This document shows positions 8,441-17,268 of a DNA stretch of 64,000 bases, one piece after another. How positions within the stretch are numbered: position 1 is the stretch's first letter; each line of letters starts with the position of its first letter. The translations under genes and the position numbers were made by a program. Origin of the DNA: Streptomyces olivochromogenes (GTDB lineage Bacteria; Actinomycetota; Actinomycetes; Streptomycetales; Streptomycetaceae); contig NZ_KQ948466.1 of assembly GCF_001514115.1 (NCBI RefSeq), forward strand, positions 124,001 to 188,000, read 5' to 3'. The notes beneath the pieces are model-generated. The model ran no database searches. It saw only the letters and a list, made by a program, of their open reading frames with translations, and was not told the origin of the DNA.

Positions 8441-9359
8441 GCGCCGCCCGCGCGACGTCACGGTAGCGCCGCGGCGCGACACCCGTCGTCCGCTTGAAGG
8501 CGTTGCTGAACGCGCTCTCGGACGTGTAGCCGACCCGCTGGGCCAGGGCCGACACCGAGGTCTCGCCGTCCCGCAGGGCCCGGCGGGCCAGACTCATCCG
8601 CCAGTCCAGCAGATACGTCAGGGGCGGCACCCCGGCCACGGCCCGGAAGCGCTCGGCGAAGGTGGTCCGGGACATGGCCGCCGCCCTGGCGAGCTCCTCC
8701 AGCTGCCAGGGGCGGCCCGGGTCGGCGTGCATGAGCCGCAGCGCCGGGGCGATGCGCTCGTCGGCGAGGGCGCGCAGGCGTCCGGCCGGGAGGGCGTCGG
8801 CGTCCGCGAGATAGGCCCGCAGGACCTGGACGAACATGAGCTGGGCGAGCTGGTCGGCCGCGAAGTCGGCCCCGGCCCGCTCGGCGGCCAGTTCGCGCAG
8901 CAGCTGGTCGAGCAGCCAGCGCATGACCGGCGCCTCCTCGGCCCCGGACCGGACGCACAGCAGCGGCGGCAGGGCGTGCAGGAGCAACTCCTCACCCGCC
9001 CGGCCCAGTTCGATGTGTCCGCCGACGAAGACGGCGTCCTCTCCGCCGCCGTGACGAATGATGGACCCCGAGGTGTCCGCGAAGAGTGTCTCGGCGTCCG
9101 CCGGCTGCACGGACGAATCGCTCGCGACCACGAACGCCCGGCTGCCGTCGAACACGGCCACATCACCCGGCCCCAGCCGGGCGAACTCAGGCAGTCCCTC
9201 CAGGGACACCGACATGCCGCCCCGCACCACCGCGGTGATCTTGAGCATCCCGGGCGCCGGGAAGCGCAGCGCCCAGTCACCACCGGCCGTGAAGCCACCG
9301 GAGATGACGCACCGGGCGTCCATGAGACCGAGGGTGTCGGAGAGAGGATCCGCAGGCAT
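8430..9359 (-). CDS. AraC-family transcriptional regulator
   Basis: 309 residues. The N-terminal cupin-like effector domain (about 10-170, AraC-binding-like type) is followed by two helix-turn-helix motifs. The first is around ELARAAAMSRTTFAERFR. The second is around SALAQRVGYTSESAFSNAFKR, ending in the AraC signature GVAPRRYR. The start at MPADPLSD is preferred; an in-frame ATG at 9398 would run into the divergent promoter. It is transcribed away from the SDR gene, which it most likely regulates. A direct repeat in the shared promoter fits AraC binding. Confidence 0.85.
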   Translation of the reverse strand: MPADPLSDTLGLMDARCVISGGFTAGGDWALRFPAPGMLKITAVVRGGMSVSLEGLPEFARLGPGDVAVFDGSRAFVVASDSSVQPADAETLFADTSGSIIRHGGGEDAVFVGGHIELGRAGEELLLHALPPLLCVRSGAEEAPVMRWLLDQLLRELAAERAGADFAADQLAQLMFVQVLRAYLADADALPAGRLRALADERIAPALRLMHADPGRPWQLEELARAAAMSRTTFAERFRAVAGVPPLTYLLDWRMSLARRALRDGETSVSALAQRVGYTSESAFSNAFKRTTGVAPRRYRDVARAALTG

Positions 9360-9365
9360 GTCCGT

Positions 9366-9392
9366 ACTATCGCGCAAGTAATGCGGACTATC
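9366..9392. promoter_or_regulatory. candidate AraC direct-repeat operator
   Basis: ACTATC occurs at 9366-9371 and 9387-9392, 21 bp (two helical turns) apart, in the divergent AraC/SDR promoter. An outer CCGTAC/GTACGG pair flanks both. AraC proteins commonly bind direct repeats with this periodicity. Inference from position and spacing only. Confidence 0.35.
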
Positions 9393-9459
9393 AAGCATTC
9401 ATCGTACGGATGCCCGGTTCTACGGTGGTCGGGAAGGCACACACGAGGAGAGCCGAAAC

Positions 9460-10455
9460 ATGACCACCGAGCAACAGCAGCAGCCCCTCCACTCCGGATT
9501 CGCCGCCGCGTCCAGCGCCGAGGACGTCATCAAGGGCATCGACCTGACCGGCAAGGTCGCCGTCGTCACCGGCGGCTACTCCGGCATCGGCCTGGAGACC
9601 GTGCGCGTCCTGCGGGCCGCGGGCGTCGAGGTCGTCGTACCGGCGCGGGACACCGAAAGGGCGCGGGCCGCACTCAAGGGGATCGACGGCGTCGAGACCG
9701 CTGCCATGGACCTGCTGGATCCGGCCTCGATCGACGCGTTCGCCGAGCGTTTCCTCGACTCCGGCCGGCCGCTGCACATCCTCGTGAACAGCGCGGGCGT
9801 CATGGCGACGCCGCTGACGCGCGACGCCCGGGGGTACGAAGTGCAGTTCGCCACGAACCACCTCGGCCACTTCCAGCTGGTCGCCCGCCTGTGGCCGGCA
9901 CTGCGCCGGGCGCACGGGGCCCGGGTCGTCTCGGTGTCCTCGTGGGGCCACCGGTTCTCGCCCGTCCTGTTCGACGACCCGCACTTCGAGCACCACGAGT
10001 ACGACCGCTGGGTCGCCTACGGACAGTCGAAGACGGCGAACATCCTCTTCGCGCTCGGTCTCGACGAGCGGGGCAGGGCGGACGGCATCCGGGCCTTCGC
10101 CCTGCACCCGGGAAGCATCGTCGACACCGGTCTGAAGAAGTACCTGGCCGAGGAGGACCTCAGGGCCGTCGGCGTCCTCGACGCGGACGGCCGGCCGATC
10201 CTCGACCCGGAGCGGCAGCTGAAGACCGTAGAGCAGGGGGCGGCCACCAGCGTGTGGTGCGCGACCAGCCCCCTGCTCGAGGGCAGGGGCGGCGTCTACT
10301 GCGAGAACAGCGACATCGCCCCTCCGATGTCCGCGGAGGAGGGCCGTGAGTGGTCCCTCGGGAACAGGACGGCCAAGGCCGGCGTGGTGCCCTACGCCGT
10401 GGACCCGACGGCGGTCGACCGCCTCTGGGAGCTCAGCGAGCGCCTCACCGCCTGA
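9460..10455 (+). CDS. SDR-family NAD(P)-dependent oxidoreductase
   Basis: 331 residues. The Rossmann motif TGGYSGIGLETVR is near residue 32, NSAGVM near 108, the catalytic Ser in VVSVSSWGH, and the Tyr-Lys pair in YGQSKTA, followed by LHPGSI. This places it with the retinol-dehydrogenase-like classical SDRs, cytosolic NADP-dependent reductases or dehydrogenases of small carbonyls. Preceded by GAGGAG ahead of ATG 9460. Divergent from the AraC regulator, which is the likely controller. Substrate unknown. Confidence 0.85.
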   Translation: MTTEQQQQPLHSGFAAASSAEDVIKGIDLTGKVAVVTGGYSGIGLETVRVLRAAGVEVVVPARDTERARAALKGIDGVETAAMDLLDPASIDAFAERFLDSGRPLHILVNSAGVMATPLTRDARGYEVQFATNHLGHFQLVARLWPALRRAHGARVVSVSSWGHRFSPVLFDDPHFEHHEYDRWVAYGQSKTANILFALGLDERGRADGIRAFALHPGSIVDTGLKKYLAEEDLRAVGVLDADGRPILDPERQLKTVEQGAATSVWCATSPLLEGRGGVYCENSDIAPPMSAEEGREWSLGNRTAKAGVVPYAVDPTAVDRLWELSERLTA

Positions 10456-10507
10456 CGACCGGGCCCCACTGCCCGGTCGGCTTCTCCTACGGCCTGATCA
10501 GCGGGCC

Positions 10508-11500
10508 TCAGCCCTTGATGATCGCGTCGATCCGCGCCAGCTCCTCCGCGGTGAAGTCCAGGGCGCGGGTGGCCGCGACGCTGTCCTCCAGCTGCTGGGG
10601 GCTGCTCGCGCCGATGAGCGCGGAGGTCACCCGGCCGCCGCGCAGCACCCAGGAGAGCGCCAGCTGCGCCAGGGACTGGCCGCGGGACTTGGCGATCTCG
10701 TCGAGGGCACGCAGCTGCCGTACCAGGTCCTCGGTGACCGTGTCGGCGCTCAGGAAGGGGCTGTCGCTCGCGGCGCGCGAGCCCTCCGGGATGCCGTCGA
10801 GGTAGCGGCTGGTGAGCAGGCCCTGCTCCAGCGGGGAGTAGGCGATGGAGCCGACCCGCAGCTCGTCCAGCGTGTCCAGGAGCCCCTCGTCCTCAGGCCG
10901 GCGGTCGAGCATCGAGTAGCGCGGCTGGTGGATCAGCAGCGGGGTGCCGAGCTCGGCCAGGATGCGGGCGGCTTCCCGGGTCTGCTCCGCGGAGTAGTTG
11001 GAGACGCCGACGTAGAGCGCCTTGCCCTGCTGGACCGCCGAGTGCAGGGCGCCCATCGTCTCCTCCAGGGGAGTCTCCGGGTCGGGGCGGTGCGAGTAGA
11101 AGATGTCCACGTAGTCCAGGCCCATCCGGGCCAGGCTCTGGTCGAGCGAGGACAGCAGGTACTTGCGGGAGCCCCATTCGCCGTAGGGACCCGGCCACAT
11201 CAGGTATCCGGCCTTGGTGGAGATGACCAGCTCGTCGCGGTGGTGCGCGAAGTCCGCCTTCAGGGCGTCGCCGAGGGCCGACTCGGCGGCGCCGGGCGGC
11301 GGACCGTAGTTGTTGGCCAGGTCGAAGTGGGTGACACCGAGGTCGAAGGCGCGGCGCAGGATCGCGCGCTGGGTCGCCACCGGCCGGTCGGGGCCGAAGT
11401 TGTGCCACAGGCCGAGCGACAGCGCGGGCAGCTTCAGTCCGCTGCGTCCGGTGCGCCGGTAGGGCATGTCCGCGTAACGGTCGGGGTGTGCGGTGTACAA
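10508..11500 (-). CDS. aldo/keto reductase, MgrA/YghZ-like
   Basis: 330 residues. LGLWHNFG, the catalytic Tyr in FDLANNYGPPPGAAE, Lys in ISTKAGYL and His in FYSHRPDPETP fit the aldo/keto reductase family. The YTAHPDRY...YRRTGRSGLKLPALSLG start matches the L-glyceraldehyde-3-phosphate reductase subgroup (E. coli YghZ). TTG 11500 is preferred because AGGAG lies 6 nt upstream and the family N-terminus begins there; an upstream ATG would add unrelated residues. It would reduce aldehydes with NADPH in the cytosol. Divergent from the LysR gene. Confidence 0.85.
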   Translation of the reverse strand: MYTAHPDRYADMPYRRTGRSGLKLPALSLGLWHNFGPDRPVATQRAILRRAFDLGVTHFDLANNYGPPPGAAESALGDALKADFAHHRDELVISTKAGYLMWPGPYGEWGSRKYLLSSLDQSLARMGLDYVDIFYSHRPDPETPLEETMGALHSAVQQGKALYVGVSNYSAEQTREAARILAELGTPLLIHQPRYSMLDRRPEDEGLLDTLDELRVGSIAYSPLEQGLLTSRYLDGIPEGSRAASDSPFLSADTVTEDLVRQLRALDEIAKSRGQSLAQLALSWVLRGGRVTSALIGASSPQQLEDSVAATRALDFTAEELARIDAIIKG

Positions 11501-11626
11501 CGCTTGCTCCTGAAAGGCCGGGAAAACAGGTCTCCACTCTCGCGCGGGCACGTGCAGAGGTCCAACGGGAGAATCGGATGGGACTGAGCGACAGTGCTTC
11601 TCAATCGGCGACTACTGTGGTGCCCC

Positions 11627-12520
11627 ATGGAACTGCGCCACCTTCAGCACTTCGTCGCGGTCGCCGAGGACCAGCACTTCACCCGGGCGGCGGAACGGCT
11701 CATGGTGTCGCAGTCGGGACTGTCGTCCTCCATTCGCGCCCTGGAGCGGGAGCTTCAGGCCCCGCTGTTCGTGCGCACCACCCGTCGGGTCACGCTCACG
11801 GAGGCCGGTCGCGCGCTGCTCGGCGAGGCGGAGCGGATCCTCGCGCAGGTGCGCTCGGCGCAGGACGCCGTGGCCGCCGTGCAGGGCGTGCTGCGCGGCA
11901 CGCTCTCCCTGGGCACCGAGCAGTGCATCGCGGGCGTGGACGTGGCCAAGCTTCTCGCGGCGTTCCGGCGGCGACATCCCGACGTCGAGATCCGGCTGCG
12001 GCAGGCGGGCTCCGAGGCGCTGGCCGAGGAGGTCGCCGCGGGCCGTCTCGACCTGGCCTTCGCCGTCAGGACGCGCGCGGACGGCGACCAGCTGCGGTCG
12101 GTGCCGCTGACCAGCGAGCCGATGACCGTGCTCTGCCATCCGGCGCATCACCTCGCGACCTCCTCCGTGGTCACGCCCGAGGAGCTGGGCGGCGAGGCCT
12201 TCGTCGACTTCCACCCCGACTGGGGGCCGCGCCGCACCACGGACGCGGCCTTCGCGGCGGCGGACGTACGGCGGACGGTGGCGCTTGAGGTCAGCGACGT
12301 GCACAGCCTGCTGGAGCTGGTCCACGAGGGCCTCGGCATCGCGGTCGTGCCCCGCCACTTCGGCCACAAGCGCGAGGCCGGCGATCTCACCGCCCTCCCT
12401 TTCAAGGGCGCCTGTGAAGCCTCGTACGAGACGGTCGCCATGCTGCCGCCGCCGGACGCCACCAGTCCGGCGGCGCGAGCGCTGATGGTGCTTCTCGACA
12501 CCCCGCAAGAGGGGGCCTGA
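11627..12520 (+). CDS. LysR-family transcriptional regulator
   Basis: 297 residues. It starts MELRHLQHFVAVAEDQHFTRAAE with the helix-turn-helix at about 18-40 (RLMVSQSGLSSSIRALE). The effector-binding domain runs from about 90 to 290 (GTLSLGTEQC, GLGIAVVPRH). The start is at the family-typical ATG 11627; an in-frame start 11 codons upstream is unlikely. It is head-to-head with the aldo/keto reductase across 126 nt, the classic LysR arrangement, so it probably controls that gene in response to a small effector. Confidence 0.85.
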   Translation: MELRHLQHFVAVAEDQHFTRAAERLMVSQSGLSSSIRALERELQAPLFVRTTRRVTLTEAGRALLGEAERILAQVRSAQDAVAAVQGVLRGTLSLGTEQCIAGVDVAKLLAAFRRRHPDVEIRLRQAGSEALAEEVAAGRLDLAFAVRTRADGDQLRSVPLTSEPMTVLCHPAHHLATSSVVTPEELGGEAFVDFHPDWGPRRTTDAAFAAADVRRTVALEVSDVHSLLELVHEGLGIAVVPRHFGHKREAGDLTALPFKGACEASYETVAMLPPPDATSPAARALMVLLDTPQEGA

Positions 12521-12620
12521 CACCACCCCCGGAGGGGCTCCAGCACTCCTGACCGGGCCCGCTGCCCGGCCGCAGACTCGTGGACGTCCACGAAGGCAAC
12601 AGCGAGGCTGGAGTACGGAG

Positions 12621-14123
12621 ATGGCGGATCACACACGGCGGACGGTCCTGCGCGGGACGGCGGTCGCGGCGGCGGGAGGGCTCGTCGGTGCGATGGGGGG
12701 CCGGGTGGCAGCGGCGGCGGCACCTGTGCCGGGCACGACGACACAGGGCGGGCACCGGTTCCCTTTCCTGGAGGGGGCGTTCAAGCCCGTCACCGAGGAG
12801 CTGACGGCGTTCGACCTGCCGGTCACCGGACGCATCCCGCGCGAGCTGAACGGCCGCTTCCTGCGCAACGGCCCCAACGTCCTGGGTCTGGAGGACCCGC
12901 GCGCCCACCACTGGATGCTCGGTGAGGGCATGGTGCACGGCGTGCGGCTGCGGGACGGTCGCGCGGAGTGGTACCGCAACCGCTGGGTCCGCTCGGCCTC
13001 CGTGGCGAAGAAGCTCGGCGAGCCGTACCCCGGGCCCGTCCCGCCGGACGACTTCCCGTGCAACACCCATGTGATCGGGCACAGGGGACGGATCCTGGCC
13101 CTCCAGGAGAGCGGGCCGCTGCCGTACGAACTCGACCACGAGCTCGCCACGGTGGGCACGTACGACTTCCGCGGCACCCTCGAAGGGGCCTTCACCGCCC
13201 ACACCAAGTTCGACGCGGCGGCCGGAGAACTGCACGCGATCGCCTATTACCCCACCTGGGACCACGTCCGGCACCAGGTGATCGACCACACGGGCCGGGT
13301 CGCGAGGACCACGCGGATCCCGGTGGCGGACGCGCCGATGATGCACGACTTCGCGCTCACCGAGAAGTACGTCGTGATCTTCGATCTGCCCATCACCTTC
13401 GACCCCGCGGGCGCCGAGCGGGGCGACCTCGTGCCGTACGTCTGGAACGAGAAGCACCCGACGCGGGTCGGTCTGCTGCCGCGCGCGGGGGGTGAGGTCC
13501 GCTGGTTCGAGGTGGATCCGGTCTACTACTCGCACACCCTGAACGCGTACGACGAGGGCTCGTCCGTGGTCGTCGACATGACGACCTACCCTGCGCCCTT
13601 CTATGTGGCGGGCCGCGGCTCCGACGGACCGTACGGCGCCGGCACCGCCTCGCTCGAACGCTGGACGATCGACGTGGCGCACGGCCGGGTGCGCACCAGG
13701 ACGCTCGACGACCGTCCCCAGGAGTTCCCCCGCGTCCACGAGGCGTTGGTGTCCAGGCGGCACCGCTACGCCTACACGGCCGCCGCCGCGGACATGACCC
13801 TGGCGTATCTGACGCCCGACGGGAACCCGCCCGACCGGGCCTTCGCCAACGCGCTGATCAAGCACGACCTGCTCCGCGGGACCACGCAGGTCCACCGGCT
13901 GCCGCGGGACGCCGCAGCGGGGGAAGCCGTCTTCGTACCCTCCGAGGGCGCACGGGCCGAGGACGACGGCTACGCGATCGTCTATGCGCACAATCCCGAT
14001 CGCGGGGCCGCCGACCTGGTGATCCTGGCCGCCCAGGACTTCACGGGCGAGCCGGTCGCCCGGGTCCATCTCCCGGGGCGGGTGCCGCTCGGCTTCCACG
14101 GGAGTTGGATTCCGGACGCGTGA
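12621..14123 (+). CDS. Tat-exported carotenoid oxygenase
   Basis: 500 residues. The N-terminus has a twin-arginine signal (TRRTVLRG followed by an Ala-rich stretch, cleavage near residue 35). The rest is a seven-bladed carotenoid cleavage oxygenase. Candidate iron-binding histidines sit in PTWDHVRHQV, MMHDFALTEKY, VYYSHTLNAYDEG and the terminal LGFHGSW. FLRNGPN near residue 70 is also family-typical. These non-haem iron enzymes cleave polyene or stilbene double bonds with O2. Export is unusual for a carotenoid cleaver and points to an extracellular phenylpropanoid or apocarotenoid substrate. The following gene starts close behind and may be co-transcribed. Confidence 0.85.
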   Translation: MADHTRRTVLRGTAVAAAGGLVGAMGGRVAAAAAPVPGTTTQGGHRFPFLEGAFKPVTEELTAFDLPVTGRIPRELNGRFLRNGPNVLGLEDPRAHHWMLGEGMVHGVRLRDGRAEWYRNRWVRSASVAKKLGEPYPGPVPPDDFPCNTHVIGHRGRILALQESGPLPYELDHELATVGTYDFRGTLEGAFTAHTKFDAAAGELHAIAYYPTWDHVRHQVIDHTGRVARTTRIPVADAPMMHDFALTEKYVVIFDLPITFDPAGAERGDLVPYVWNEKHPTRVGLLPRAGGEVRWFEVDPVYYSHTLNAYDEGSSVVVDMTTYPAPFYVAGRGSDGPYGAGTASLERWTIDVAHGRVRTRTLDDRPQEFPRVHEALVSRRHRYAYTAAAADMTLAYLTPDGNPPDRAFANALIKHDLLRGTTQVHRLPRDAAAGEAVFVPSEGARAEDDGYAIVYAHNPDRGAADLVILAAQDFTGEPVARVHLPGRVPLGFHGSWIPDA

Positions 14124-14132
14124 GGGACCTCG

Positions 14133-14660
14133 ATGCGCGATGGTGGACGCATGCATGCAAAGGACATCCTCATCGACGCGTACAGCCGCATCCAGGAAGA
14201 GGTCCATGCCGCCGTCGGGGGCCTGTCGCCGGACGTTCTCAACGCCCGCCCCTCGGACGACGCCAACTCCGTCTCATGGCTGGTCTGGCACCTCACCCGC
14301 GTCCAGGACGACCATGTCGCGGACGCCGCCGGGCTCGAGCAGATCTGGCTCGCGCAGGACTGGGAGAAGCGCTTCGGGCTCGATCTGCCGCGCCGGGACA
14401 CGGGGTACGGGCACAGCTCCGCGAAGGTCGCCAAGGTGCGGGTCGACTCCGGTGACCTGCTGACCGGCTACTACGACGCCGTGCACGAACAGACGCTGGA
14501 GTTCGTGCGCGGGCTGACCGCCAAGGACTTCGAGCGGATCGTGGACGAGCGCTGGGATCCCCCGGTCACACTGGGCGTACGGCTGGTCAGCGTCCTGTCC
14601 GACGATCTGCAGCACGTCGGACAGGCCGCCTATGTACGGGGGCTGGTTCAGAGGGCGTAG
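14133..14660 (+). CDS. DinB/DUF664-family protein
   Basis: 175 residues. The four-helix DinB-like fold shows metal-ligand-like histidines in WHLTRVQDDHV (about 50-60) and DDLQHVGQAAYVRG near the end. DinB-superfamily proteins include metal-dependent thiol S-transferases for mycothiol, a plausible role in an actinobacterium. ATG 14133 has GAGGGA at 5 nt; ATG 14151 (MHAKDILID) is the alternative and is nearer to what I recall of homologues. The gene starts 9 nt after the oxygenase stop. Its end overlaps the convergent adenosine deaminase gene by 13 nt. Confidence 0.75.
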   Translation: MRDGGRMHAKDILIDAYSRIQEEVHAAVGGLSPDVLNARPSDDANSVSWLVWHLTRVQDDHVADAAGLEQIWLAQDWEKRFGLDLPRRDTGYGHSSAKVAKVRVDSGDLLTGYYDAVHEQTLEFVRGLTAKDFERIVDERWDPPVTLGVRLVSVLSDDLQHVGQAAYVRGLVQRA

Positions 14661-15712
14661 CCGGGCAGTACGACGTCCTCGATGAGGGCCTTGCGCTCGT
14701 CGAACGGGATGAACGCGCTCTTCACGGCGTTCACCGTGACCGTGCGCAGGTCCTCCACCGTCCAGCCCGCCTCCTCCACCAGCAGCGCCATCTCGCGCGT
14801 CATCGTCGTGCCCGACACCAGACGGTTGTCGGTGTTGAGGGTGACCCGGAAGCCGAGGTCGCGCAGGGCGGTGATGGGGTGCTCGGCGATGGAGGTCGCG
14901 GCACCCGTCTGGAGGTTCGACGTCGGGCACATCTCCAGGGCGATACGGCGGTCGCGCACCCAGCCCGCGAGGCGGCCGAGCTTGCCGTCGACGATGTCCT
15001 CGGTGATGCGGACGCCATGGCCGATGCGCTGGGCGCCGCAGACCTGGAGGGCCTGGTGGATGCTGGGCAGACCGTGGGCCTCTCCGGCGTGGATGGTGAA
15101 CGGGACGCTCTCGCCGCGCAGGTGCTCGAAGGCGGCGAGGTGGTCGGCGGGCGGGAAGCCGTCCTCGGCACCCGCGATGTCGAAGCCGACGACGCCGCCG
15201 TCCCGGAACGCCACCGCGAGGTCGGCGATCTCCCGGGTACGGTCGAACATGCGCATCCCGCACAGCAGGGTGCCGACCCGGACCGGGGTGCCCGCTGCCG
15301 CCGCCTTGGCCATACCGGCCGCCAGGCCCTCCTGCACGGTCTCGACGACCTCGGGCAGGGTCAGCCCGCCGTTCACCATCAGCTCGGGCGCGTACCGGAC
15401 CTCGCCGTAGACGACGCCGTCCTCGGCCAGGTCGAGCACGTACTCCTCGGCCGTGCGCAGCAGGCCCTCGCGGGTCTGCATCACGGCGAGGGTGTGCTCG
15501 AAGGTGGCTATGTAGCGCACCAGGTCACCGGAGTTGGCGGCCTCGTAGTACCAGGCGGCGAGCGCGTCCGGGTCGGTGGTGGGCAGCGTGTGGCCGACCG
15601 TCCCGGCGAGCTCCACCAGCGTGGCGGGGCGCAGGCCGCCGTCGAGGTGGTCGTGCAGCACGGCCTTGGGGAGGCGGCGGATGGTGTCGATGTCGATGCG
15701 GGGCGCGGTCAT
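14648..15712 (-). CDS. add: adenosine deaminase
   Basis: 354 residues, usual length. Metal-ligand motif LHDHLDGGLRP near residue 20, catalytic region FTIHAGEAHG near 200, and substrate/zinc residues in RIGHGVR, MCPTSNLQTG and VTLNTDNRLVSGT. It hydrolyses adenosine or deoxyadenosine to inosine plus ammonia in purine salvage, in the cytosol with a zinc ion. It sits upstream of nothing on its own strand. The gap of 41 nt from the VOC gene behind it allows co-transcription with that gene. Confidence 0.9.
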   Translation of the reverse strand: MTAPRIDIDTIRRLPKAVLHDHLDGGLRPATLVELAGTVGHTLPTTDPDALAAWYYEAANSGDLVRYIATFEHTLAVMQTREGLLRTAEEYVLDLAEDGVVYGEVRYAPELMVNGGLTLPEVVETVQEGLAAGMAKAAAAGTPVRVGTLLCGMRMFDRTREIADLAVAFRDGGVVGFDIAGAEDGFPPADHLAAFEHLRGESVPFTIHAGEAHGLPSIHQALQVCGAQRIGHGVRITEDIVDGKLGRLAGWVRDRRIALEMCPTSNLQTGAATSIAEHPITALRDLGFRVTLNTDNRLVSGTTMTREMALLVEEAGWTVEDLRTVTVNAVKSAFIPFDERKALIEDVVLPGYAL

Positions 15713-15753
15713 GCGTGTCGTTCCTCGGCAGGTTCTGAACAGATGGGTGGATG

Positions 15754-16149
15754 TCAGGCGGTGGCGGGCTGGAGCAGGTCCCAGCGGTTTCCGTACAGGT
15801 CCTGGAAGACGACGACCGAGCCGTACGGTTCGTGGCGCGGCTCTTCCAGGAAGGTGACGCCCGCCTCGCGCATGCGCGCGTGGTCGCGGGCGAAGTCGTC
15901 GGTGTGCAGGAAGAAGCCCACGCGCCCGCCGGTCTGGTCGCCGACCCGGCCGCGCTGCGCCTCGTCCTTGGCCCGGGCCAGCAGCAGTCCGCTGCCGCCG
16001 CCCTCCGTGCCGGGCTCGACGACGACCCAGCGGGAGCCGTCGGGCCGCGGCTGGTCCTCGACGAGCCGGAACCCGAGGGCTTCGGTGTAGAAGCGGATCG
16101 CCTCGTCGTAGTCGTCGACGACGAGGGTGACCAGCGCGATGCGTCGCAT
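15754..16149 (-). CDS. VOC-family (glyoxalase/bleomycin-resistance fold) protein
   Basis: 131 residues with the paired beta-alpha-beta-beta-beta layout of vicinal oxygen chelate proteins. RIALVTLVVDDYDEAIRFY opens the first half, GFRLVED and RWVVVEPGTEGG follow, and the second half has VGFFLHTDDFARDHARM and ending YGNRWDLLQP. Metal-binding positions are plausible (Glu in VVVEP, Asp/His in LHTDD). The catalysed reaction is unclear. It may be the first gene of a two-gene unit with the deaminase. Confidence 0.8.
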   Translation of the reverse strand: MRRIALVTLVVDDYDEAIRFYTEALGFRLVEDQPRPDGSRWVVVEPGTEGGGSGLLLARAKDEAQRGRVGDQTGGRVGFFLHTDDFARDHARMREAGVTFLEEPRHEPYGSVVVFQDLYGNRWDLLQPATA

Positions 16150-16521
16150 CGGGACCCCTTAGGTAGTTATACGTAACACGCTAGGGTACGGCATCCCACC
16201 GCATGCTCCCGCCCGCCCTGCCCGCGCCGAGTCGCAAGGTGCGGCGGGGTGCGGGACGCTGGGCACACCCTCGACCCCCGTCGCCCGTTGGCGTCCGGCA
16301 AGACCGTGCGCCACGCACGGCGTTCATCTTTCGCGGCCGCCACGGGAACGATCTCGGCCCGCCGATCGTCTACAGTTCTGTAGACCGTCTACAGGATTGT
16401 AGTCACCGCGGACGCGGTCTTCCGACGCGCCCGCACGCCCATCATGGAAGGGGCCTCCGTCGATGTCCGCAGCCCTGCGCGCCGCGCCGCCGTACGCGGT
16501 CGATGTCCCCCGGGCCCTGTC
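16150..16521. other. divergent promoter region, VOC / PAP2
   Basis: A 372-nt stretch. Near the VOC start is a small dyad GTTATACGTAAC (about 16165-16177). Further right are two tandem dyads (own entry). No gene is supported; a possible longer N-terminus for the PAP2 protein begins at ATG 16444 but adds 26 residues without membrane character. Confidence 0.5.
16368..16402. promoter_or_regulatory. two tandem inverted repeats, repressor-operator-like
   Basis: The first dyad is GTCTACAG-TT-CTGTAGAC (16368-16385, perfect 8-bp arms). The second is GTCTACAG-GA-TTGTAGTC (16387-16404 by alignment, core 16389-16402, two mismatches). Centres are 19 bp apart. The TACA...TGTA half-sites resemble those bound by winged-helix repressors of the BlaI/CopY type, though the inner spacing is four rather than two. 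They lie about 120-140 nt upstream of the PAP2 start. Confidence 0.6.
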
Positions 16522-17268
16522 ATGAGGCGTGCGGACGCCTCGGACCTCGCGGGATCGACCGCGGTCGGCAGCCTGGTCGCCTTCGTGCTGCTGACGCTGG
16601 TCGTGACCGGCCAGGACGGCGCCCCGCTCTTCGGCGACCAGGACCTGAACGCCTGGTCCGCGGACCACCGCCCGCCCATGGCGCTGGCCGTGGCCCGCGG
16701 GCTGACCTACACGGGCACGGGCGTCCTGCCGTACCTGCTGGTCGCGCTGGCGGGTGTCGTCCTCGGTCGCACCGCACGACAGCGGATCCTCTTCGCCCTC
16801 GGCTGCGTCGGCTGCCTCGCCGCCGCCCAGGCCGTTCGGTACGGCGTGATGTCCCTGGTCGCCCGCCCCCGGCCCGCGACGGCGGAGTGGGCCACGGTCG
16901 CCTCCGGCTGGTCCTTCCCCTCGGGCCACACCACCACGTCCGCCATCAGCGGCGGACTGCTCCTCCTCGCGGTGCTCGCGCGGGCGCCCCGCGGCGGGCG
17001 GGGCCTCGCGGCGCTCCTCGCGTGCTGGGCCGTCCTGGTCGGACTCACCAGGGTCTACCTGGGCGTGCACTGGTTCTCCGACGTGCTCGGCGGCTGGTTG
17101 TTCGCCCTGTGCTGGCTGAGCCTCAGCGTCTACGCCCTCGCCCGCATCGCCCCGCACACGTTCTCCGCCATATCGGCGCTCCGTCTCCGCCCCGGTCCCA
17201 CGACGACGGAAGAGCGCCCCGATGGCTCCCACCCCCACCGCGAAGTCCCCCCTCACACAGCTCCGTGA
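16522..17268 (+). CDS. PAP2-family membrane phosphatase
   Basis: 248 residues with about six transmembrane segments. The three PAP2 signature motifs are present: VARPRP (motif 1, truncated form of K-x6-RP), SFPSGHTTT (motif 2) and TRVYLGVHWFSDVLGG (motif 3, catalytic His and Asp). The family dephosphorylates lipid phosphates such as undecaprenyl pyrophosphate or phosphatidic acid on the outer membrane face. Start at ATG 16522 (MRRADASDL); upstream in-frame starts exist. The 3' end overlaps the next gene by 47 nt, so the two are co-transcribed. Confidence 0.85.
   Translation: MRRADASDLAGSTAVGSLVAFVLLTLVVTGQDGAPLFGDQDLNAWSADHRPPMALAVARGLTYTGTGVLPYLLVALAGVVLGRTARQRILFALGCVGCLAAAQAVRYGVMSLVARPRPATAEWATVASGWSFPSGHTTTSAISGGLLLLAVLARAPRGGRGLAALLACWAVLVGLTRVYLGVHWFSDVLGGWLFALCWLSLSVYALARIAPHTFSAISALRLRPGPTTTEERPDGSHPHREVPPHTAP

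Noticed and set aside
11574..11608. GAGAA...TTCTC inverted pair in the LysR/aldo-keto reductase gap
   Set aside because: Arms of only five bases with a long spacer; too weak to call an operator.
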